A DNA stretch of 49,150 bases from Rubrivivax sp. (GTDB lineage: Bacteria; Pseudomonadota; Gammaproteobacteria; Burkholderiales; Burkholderiaceae_C), in NCBI GenBank assembly GCA_027483705.1, contig JAIXTY010000284.1:1-49150 (forward strand). The letters run 5' to 3'. The notes beneath the pieces were generated by a model. The model was given only the letters and a program-made list of their open reading frames with translations, made no database searches and was not told the origin of the DNA. Shown here piece by piece: positions 44,357 to 49,150 of the stretch (positions are counted from its first letter, which is position 1; each line of letters starts with the position of its first letter). The position numbers and the translations under genes are program-made.

Positions 44357-44964
44357 CAGCTCTTCGAGCCCTTGTTGCGCTCCGCCAGCGCGCCGATCAG
44401 GCCGTCGATGCCGCCCTTGGTGAGCTCCTGCGCGAACTGCGTGCGGTAGTTCTGCACCAGCCACAGGCCGCCGACGTTGACGTCGATGATCTTGAAGGCC
44501 TCGCCGCGCTTGTCGAGGCGGTAGTCCAGCTTGATGGGCTCGCCCTTGCCACGCACCTCGGACTGCACGATGACCTGCGTGCTGCCCTGCACGGGCTGCG
44601 TGCGCGTGATCTCGACGGCCTGGTCCTTGAGTTGCGCCAGCGCGCCGGAGTAGACGCGGATCAGCAGCAGCTTGAACTCGGCCTGCAGCCGCGTGCGCTG
44701 CTCGGCACTGGCGTTGCGCCACTGCGGGCCCACGGCCGAGCGCGTGATGACCTCGAAGTCCACGTGCGGCATGACCTTGTTCTCGACCAGTGCTGCGACC
44801 TTGGCGATGTCGCCGGCCTGGATGGCCTTGTCGGTCTTGGCGACGTCGAGGACCTCGGTCGAGACCTGACGGATCAGCGCGTCCGGGGCCGGGCCGGATG
44901 CGAACACGGCGCCCGCGGCGAGCAGCAGGCTCGAGGCGACGAGGCGGCGGAAGGTGGTGAACAC
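44356..44964 (-). CDS. mlaC: Phospholipid-binding periplasmic protein MlaC
   Basis: A 202-residue MlaC/Ttg2D-family protein. The signal peptide ends near FASG; the body contains VMPHVDFEVITRSAVGPQWRNAS, EQRTRLQAEFKLLLIRVYSGAL and the C-terminal FKIIDVNVGGLWLVQNYRTQFAQEL, all characteristic. It begins at GTG 44964 with AAGGA upstream. MlaC carries phospholipids across the periplasm between the MlaA and MlaFEDB complexes. Confidence 0.95.
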   Translation of the reverse strand: MFTTFRRLVASSLLLAAGAVFASGPAPDALIRQVSTEVLDVAKTDKAIQAGDIAKVAALVENKVMPHVDFEVITRSAVGPQWRNASAEQRTRLQAEFKLLLIRVYSGALAQLKDQAVEITRTQPVQGSTQVIVQSEVRGKGEPIKLDYRLDKRGEAFKIIDVNVGGLWLVQNYRTQFAQELTKGGIDGLIGALAERNKGSKS

Positions 44965-45056
44965 GGCAGTCCTTTCTCTCTCTCAGGCACCCGCGGGGCG
45001 GGCGAAACAATCACCGACAAGGCTTCAACGCGCGAAGGCGCCTCGCCGCCGACCCC

Positions 45057-45839
45057 TCAACGGGTGGCCGGCCGCGGGGCGGACGCGGGCCGGGCCGGCG
45101 CGGCGGGCGGCGGGTCGTCGCCGATGTCCTCGAACACCTCGGCCGGTGCCGCGCCGTCGTAGACCGCATCCTTGCGGCGCGACAGGTAGGCCTGGCGGAA
45201 GAAGCTGTACTTGTCGAGCGACACCTGGTCGGCCAGGCCGGTGACGCCGAGCAGCGCGGCGCGCGTGTCGACGGCGTTCACCAGCGTGTAGGCCAGGCCG
45301 GCGCGGCTGTCGTCGAGCAGGTTCGAGGGCGACGCGGCGGTGTCGGGGATGCGGCCGACGCCGTCGCGCAGCGAACTCGGGCCCAGCAGCGGCAGCACGA
45401 GGTAGGGTCCGGGGCCGACACCCCAGCGGCCCAGCGTCTGGCCGAAGTCCTCGGACTGGCGCTTCAGGCCCATCTCCGAGGCCGGGTCGAGCAGGCCGCC
45501 CAGGCCGAAGAGCGTGTTCGTCAGGAAGCGCATGCCCTGCTCGAGGCCACTCTGGCCCTTGCCCTGCAGGAAGTGGTTCGCCGCCGACCACAGGTCGCCG
45601 AGGTTGCCCAGCACGTTGGACACGCCGGTGCGCACGAGTTGCGGCACGCGGTCGCGGTAGGCCTCGGCCACGGGGCGCAGCACGGCGTCGTCCACGGCCT
45701 CGTTGAAGGCGAACACCTTGCGGTTGAAGCCCTCCCAAGGATCGCCCGGGCTCGGCGTGCTGCCAGTGGTGGCGCAGCCACCCAGCGCCAGGGCCAGCAC
45801 CAGCACGGCCGGCGCGGTGATGGCGCGCATGCGGCTCAC
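45057..45839 (-). CDS. mlaA: Outer-membrane lipoprotein MlaA (VacJ)
   Basis: A 260-residue lipoprotein: lipobox LGGC after a short hydrophobic segment, then DPWEGFNRKVFAFNEAVDDAVLRPVAEAYRDRVPQ, RFLTNTLFGLGGLLDPASEMGLKRQSEDFGQTLGRWGVGPGPYLVLPLLGPSSLRD in typical family blocks. A GTG at 45839 overlaps the mlaD stop; ATG 45830 is the alternative. The C-terminal tail is rich in Pro and Ala. MlaA removes mislocalised phospholipids from the outer leaflet. Confidence 0.95.
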   Translation of the reverse strand: MSRMRAITAPAVLVLALALGGCATTGSTPSPGDPWEGFNRKVFAFNEAVDDAVLRPVAEAYRDRVPQLVRTGVSNVLGNLGDLWSAANHFLQGKGQSGLEQGMRFLTNTLFGLGGLLDPASEMGLKRQSEDFGQTLGRWGVGPGPYLVLPLLGPSSLRDGVGRIPDTAASPSNLLDDSRAGLAYTLVNAVDTRAALLGVTGLADQVSLDKYSFFRQAYLSRRKDAVYDGAAPAEVFEDIGDDPPPAAPARPASAPRPATR

Positions 45840-46321
45840 GGGCTGGCTCCGGACGCGGCGGTGCCGGCGCTGTCGGCGCGGCTGGTCAGGAACTGGCCGA
45901 TCAGGTTCTCCAGCACCACGGCGCTCTGCGTCTGCGCGATGGTGTCGCCGGCCGCGAGGTTCTTGTCGTCACCGCCGGGCTCCAGGCCGATGTACTGGTC
46001 GCCCAGCAGGCCGGAGGTGAGGATCTTGGCGGCGGTGTCCTTCGGGAAGGCGTAGGCCTTCTCGATGTCGAGCGTGACCACGCCCTGGAAGGTCTTGGCG
46101 TCGACGCCGATGCTCTTGACGCGGCCCACGGTGACGCCCGCCACGCGCACCGGGGCGCGCGGCTTCAGGCCACCGATGTTGTCGAAGCGCGCCTGCACGC
46201 TGTAGGTGGCGCCGCCGCCGCTGCTGCCGAGGTTGGCGGCCTGCAGCGCGAGGAACACGACGCCCGCCAGCCCCAGCAGCACGAACAGGCCCACCAGCGT
46301 CTCGATTCCCTTGCGTCCCAT
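45836..46321 (-). CDS. mlaD: MCE-domain substrate-binding protein MlaD
   Basis: A 161-residue inner-membrane-anchored MCE protein: start KGIETLVGLFVLLGLAGVVFLALQAANL (one membrane segment), then the MCE core YSVQARFDNIGGLKPRAPVRVAGVTVGRVKSI and TSGLLGDQYIGLEPGGDD. The hexameric ring of MlaD connects the MlaFEDB transporter to MlaC. GGGAG lies before the ATG. Confidence 0.96.
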   Translation of the reverse strand: MGRKGIETLVGLFVLLGLAGVVFLALQAANLGSSGGGATYSVQARFDNIGGLKPRAPVRVAGVTVGRVKSIGVDAKTFQGVVTLDIEKAYAFPKDTAAKILTSGLLGDQYIGLEPGGDDKNLAAGDTIAQTQSAVVLENLIGQFLTSRADSAGTAASGASP

Positions 46322-46355
46322 GAATGGGTTCTCCCAGAGTGGTTCGGCGCCCCGG

Positions 46356-47144
46356 TCAGGGCGTCGAGAACATCAGCGCCGTGAGCACGAAGTCCATGCC
46401 CAGCACCCACAGCGACGAGATCACGACGGTGCGTGTCGTCGCGTATGCCACGCCCTCGGGCGTGGCTTCGGTTTCGTAGCCCTGGTACAGGGCCACCAGC
46501 GTGCAGATGACGCCGAAGACGAAGGCCTTCACGATGCCGTTGCCGACGTCGCGCAGCACGTCCACGCGCGTCTGCATGATCGACCAGAAGTTGCCGGCGT
46601 CGACCCCGATCAGCAGCACCGCCACGATCCAGGCGCCAATGATGCCCACGGCCGAGAACAGGACGGCCAGGATGGGCATCGAGATCACGCCACCCAGCAG
46701 GCGCGGCGCCAGCACCCGGGCGCGCGGGTCGATGGCCATCAGCTCCATCGCCGAGATCTGCTCGCCCGCCTTCATGAGGCCGATCTCGGCCGTCAGCGAG
46801 GTGCCCGCGCGGCCCGCGAACAGCAGCGCCGCCACCACCGGCCCGAGCTCGCGCACGAGCGCCAGGTTGACGATCAGGCCCATGGTCTCGGTGGCGCCGA
46901 AGGTCACGAGCGCGTAGTACATCTGCAGCGCCAGCACAAAGCCCACGGCCAGGCCCGAGGCGCAGATGATGATCAGCGAGCGGTTGCCGATGGCGTAGAT
47001 CTGGCCCACCACCAGCCCGAAGCGGCGCAGCGACTGCGGCAGCACGCGCAGCAGGTCGAGCACGAAGTAGGCCGCGTGGCCCCAGCCGCGCATCTGCTCC
47101 AGCGTCCAGGCCCCCAGGCGCTGGATCGAGGCCGCCGGGCTCAT
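46356..47144 (-). CDS. mlaE: ABC permease MlaE
   Basis: A 262-residue integral membrane protein of the MlaE/permease family: ALVRELGPVVAALLFAGRAGTSLTAEIGLMKAGEQISAMELMAIDPRARVLAPRLL in the central family block. Its ATG overlaps the mlaF stop (ATGA). It forms the membrane part of the phospholipid transporter. Confidence 0.97.
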   Translation of the reverse strand: MSPAASIQRLGAWTLEQMRGWGHAAYFVLDLLRVLPQSLRRFGLVVGQIYAIGNRSLIIICASGLAVGFVLALQMYYALVTFGATETMGLIVNLALVRELGPVVAALLFAGRAGTSLTAEIGLMKAGEQISAMELMAIDPRARVLAPRLLGGVISMPILAVLFSAVGIIGAWIVAVLLIGVDAGNFWSIMQTRVDVLRDVGNGIVKAFVFGVICTLVALYQGYETEATPEGVAYATTRTVVISSLWVLGMDFVLTALMFSTP

Positions 47145-47944
47145 GGCAGGAAGTCCTCGGCCAGCTCGCGCGCCGGGAAGTGGAACTTCACCGGGCCGTC
47201 GGGCTCGCCGCGCACGAACTGGCGCGTCTCGGGATCGCGGCTGTCCATCAGGTCCTTCGGCGTGCCCTGGGCGACGACGCGGCCCTGGTTGGCCAGCAGG
47301 ATGACCCAGTCGCTGATGGCCATGCACTCCGGCACGTCATGGCTGACGACCAGGCTGGTGGCGCCGGTGGCGTCATTGAGCGTGCGGATCAGCTTGGCGG
47401 CCACGCCCATGCTGATGAGGTCGAGGCCCGCGAAGGGCTCGTCGTACATGATCAGCTCGGGGTCCAGCGCGATGGCGCGGGCCAGCGCGATGCGCCGCGC
47501 CATGCCACCGCTCACCTCGGAGATGCGCAGCTGGGCCGCGCCCCGCAGGCCCACGGCATTGAGTTTCATCAGGACGAGGTCGCGGATCATCGATTCCGGG
47601 AGCTTCGTGTGCTCGCGCATCGGGAACGCGACGTTGTCGAACACCGTGAGGTCGGTGAACAGCGCGCCGAACTGGAACAGCATGCCCAGCCGACGGCGCA
47701 CGCGGAACAGCTGCTCGGGGTTGCGGGTGTCCAGCACCTCGCCGTCGAACACCACGCGGCCCTTGTCGGCGGCGTGCACGCCGCCGATCAGCCGCATCAG
47801 CGTCGTCTTGCCGCAGCCCGAGCCACCGAGGATGGCGGTGACCTTGCCGCGCGGGAACTTCAGCGACACGTCGGAGAGGATCGTGCGGGTGTTGTCATAC
47901 CCGAACGTGACGTGATCGATCTCGATGAAGGGGTTGTCGAACAA
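47141..47944 (-). CDS. mlaF: ABC ATPase MlaF (start uncertain)
   Basis: A protein of about 267 residues with Walker A GGSGCGKTT, the MlaF-type signature SEVSGGMARRIALARAI, Walker B ELIMYDEPFAGLD and VSHDVPECMAI. No in-frame ATG or GTG with a Shine-Dalgarno is found near the expected start, where alignable sequence begins (FIEIDHVTFGYDN). I chose a TTG at 47944; the open frame continues upstream to 48286 but the extension reads like noncoding sequence. It energises the Mla phospholipid transporter. Confidence 0.85.
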   Translation of the reverse strand: MFDNPFIEIDHVTFGYDNTRTILSDVSLKFPRGKVTAILGGSGCGKTTLMRLIGGVHAADKGRVVFDGEVLDTRNPEQLFRVRRRLGMLFQFGALFTDLTVFDNVAFPMREHTKLPESMIRDLVLMKLNAVGLRGAAQLRISEVSGGMARRIALARAIALDPELIMYDEPFAGLDLISMGVAAKLIRTLNDATGATSLVVSHDVPECMAISDWVILLANQGRVVAQGTPKDLMDSRDPETRQFVRGEPDGPVKFHFPARELAEDFLP

Positions 47945-48217
47945 GGGTTTGCCGTGGGCGTGCCCGGGCCGGGCACCAGCGGCGCAGATTGTGGCATGCA
48001 GGGCAAACCCGGATGTTTCGGGCCGATGAAGTGCCGTGACACGGGTGCGAACGGGGGCTACCGCAGCATGGACGGCCGGCCGTCGGCGCGGCGTTCCGCG
48101 GCATCGAGGTCGACAAGTCGCACGATCAGGGCCGCGAGGTGATGCACCTCGTCGGCCCGCCGTGAACGGGGGCAGGCCCGTCGCGTCGGCCAGGATCGCG
48201 AGCCAAGGAACGCAGGT

Positions 48218-48235
48218 CCCGGGCCCGGGCCCGGG
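48218..48235. repeat. CCCGGG triple repeat
   Basis: Three tandem copies of CCCGGG make an 18-base self-complementary GC block. It could be structural or a chance product of GC-rich sequence; no protein site is known to me. Confidence 0.7.
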
Positions 48236-48320
48236 CAAGGGCGCCAGCGTGATCGCCGTGCTGGCGCAGTCGTATGGGCCGCTCATGATGGCGCGCGTGC
48301 CTAGGGCGGCGCCGCAGGCC

Positions 48321-48337
48321 CTCAGGACAGTCCTGAG
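48321..48337. repeat. Perfect inverted repeat CTCAGGA-CAG-TCCTGAG
   Basis: Arms of 7 bases with a 3-base centre, upstream of mlaF on the minus strand. It may be an operator or a hairpin in the mla leader or the gltD 3' region. Confidence 0.65.
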
Positions 48338-48369
48338 CGCTCCGCGGCCCCCTTCGTCGCTACAGTGAT

Positions 48370-48390
48370 CCGGTGCCCGGCCAGCACCGG
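48370..48390 (-). terminator. Hairpin after gltD
   Basis: CCGGTGC (48370-48376) and GCACCGG (48384-48390) form a perfect 7-bp stem with a 7-base loop, 13 bases beyond the gltD stop. No T-run follows on the minus strand, so termination would be weak or factor-assisted. Confidence 0.5.
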
Positions 48391-48403
48391 GACGACCGCA
48401 CGG

Positions 48404-49150
48404 TCAACGCGGCAGCGTGCTCGCACCCATCAGGAACTCGTCCACCGCGCGCGCGGCCTGGCGGCCTTCGCGGATGGCCCACACCACCAGGCTCTGGCCG
48501 CGGCGCATGTCGCCGGCGGCGAAGACCTTGTCGACGTTGGTGCGGTAGGCGCCGGCCGACTCGGTGGTGGCCTTGGCGTTGCCGCGGTTGTCGCGCGCCA
48601 CGCCGAAGGCGTCGAGGACGGTGGTGACCGGCGCCGTGAAGCCCATGGCCAGCAGCACGAGGTCGGCCTTCCATTCCTTCTCGGTGCCGGGCAGCTCGAC
48701 CATCTTGCCGCCCTGCCATTGCACATGCACGGTCTTCAGGCCGACGACACGGCCCTTGTCCTTGCCGGTGCCGCCGACGAACTCCTTGGTGGCGATGGCG
48801 AAGGTGCGCTCGCAGCCTTCTTCGTGGCTGGAGCTGGTGCGCAGCTTGGTGGGCCAGTAGGGCCAGGTCAGCGGCTTGTCCTCTTCTTCGGGCGGCTGCG
48901 GCATCAGTTCGAACTGCGTCACGCTGGCGGCGCCGTGGCGGTTGCTGGTTCCCACGCAGTCGCTGCCGGTGTCGCCGCCGCCGATGACGATGACGTGCTT
49001 GCCGTCGGCGCGGATCTGCTTCTTCAGCTTGTCGCCGGCCACGACCTTGTTCTGCTGCGGCAGGAACTCCATCGCGAAGTGCACGCCGTCCAGGTCACGG
49101 CCCGGCACCGGCAGGTCGCGGCTGGTCTCGCTGCCGCCGGTCAGCACCAC
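48404..49150 (-). CDS. gltD: Glutamate synthase small subunit GltD (3' part)
   Basis: C-terminal 248 residues of GltD; the gene starts outside the right edge. The NAD(P)H-binding motif [22 protein letters not shown] and the FAD-side C-terminal motif [34 protein letters not shown] are diagnostic. GltD supplies electrons from NADPH to GltB for glutamate formation from glutamine and 2-oxoglutarate. It connects the window to ammonia assimilation. Confidence 0.96.
   Translation of the reverse strand: MVLTGGSETSRDLPVPGRDLDGVHFAMEFLPQQNKVVAGDKLKKQIRADGKHVIVIGGGDTGSDCVGTSNRHGAASVTQFELMPQPPEEEDKPLTWPYWPTKLRTSSSHEEGCERTFAIATKEFVGGTGKDKGRVVGLKTVHVQWQGGKMVELPGTEKEWKADLVLLAMGFTAPVTTVLDAFGVARDNRGNAKATTESAGAYRTNVDKVFAAGDMRRGQSLVVWAIREGRQAARAVDEFLMGASTLPR

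Larger units (their letters stand above)
47945..48403. other. Gene-poor region between mlaF and gltD
   Basis: About 460 bases in which I see no convincing gene. Plus-strand frames are short and arginine/proline rich. It holds a CCCGGG triple repeat (48218-48235), a perfect palindrome (48321-48337) and the hairpin after gltD (48370-48390). The mla promoter must lie here, read on the minus strand, but no clear -35/-10 pair is visible. Confidence 0.6.

Noticed and set aside
47945-48286. N-terminal extension of MlaF to 48286
   Set aside because: The extension has no alignable sequence, no family feature and composition typical of noncoding GC-rich DNA.

Overview
The window is very GC-rich and densely packed. 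Genes are commonly joined by ATGA or GTGA overlaps, and nearly all start sites have a clear alternative-frame shadow. The gene content (Mla lipid-transport operon, a HexR-type regulator next to zwf, ExeA/ExeB-like GspA/GspB, a PEP-CTERM-like protein, TRAP and Bug-type binding proteins, a bacterial PuuD-type urate oxidase) points to a betaproteobacterium of the order Burkholderiales, probably in the Rubrivivax/Leptothrix/Ideonella neighbourhood. This placement is inference from gene families, not from a marker gene.

Layout. 1-4750: end of a nitrate/cyanate-type ABC ATPase and cyanase, a complete DctPQM TRAP transporter, an NTF2-like protein and a GNAT acetyltransferase. 4750-5535: a cold-shock gene with a long leader and a strong terminator, then a small helical protein. 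5526-13870: a divergent purine-catabolism locus. The minus strand carries uraH, a Bug-type binding protein, puuD and a nucleotidyltransferase. The plus strand carries a GntR regulator, puuE allantoinase, a fused UraD-AllC protein and an M20 hydrolase with altered metal ligands. Together these lead from urate to ureidoglycine. 14013-19577: a taurine/pyrimidine-type ABC transporter split by an inserted lipoprotein hydrolase/outer-membrane protein pair, then a CDA-fold deaminase and a solitary ureD.

19641-35925 is the most notable part: 15 codirectional genes behind a sigma-54-like promoter whose expected transcription start lies in a perfect GTATAC-centred palindrome. They encode allophanate hydrolase (AtzF), the AtzG/AtzE/AtzH (HpxX/HpxY/HpxZ) trio, two isochorismatase-like amidohydrolases (one strongly resembling biuret hydrolase BiuH), two complete ABC importers of different families with enzyme genes interleaved, and a terminal GntR regulator. 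The best reading is a nitrogen-limitation-induced scavenging operon for urea oligomers or ureides (biuret, triuret, carboxybiuret or oxalurate), ending in ammonia and CO2 through allophanate.

35968-41552: GspA/GspB, a secreted beta-helix protein, a trans-sulfuration PLP enzyme and a DUF4114-like surface protein. 41618-44114: zwf behind a HexR-like operator, followed by hexR. 44048-47944 (minus): mlaF-E-D-A-C-B. 47945-48403: a gap with palindromes. 48404-49150 (minus): the C-terminal part of gltD, running off the right edge. I saw no rRNA, tRNA, CRISPR array or insertion sequence.
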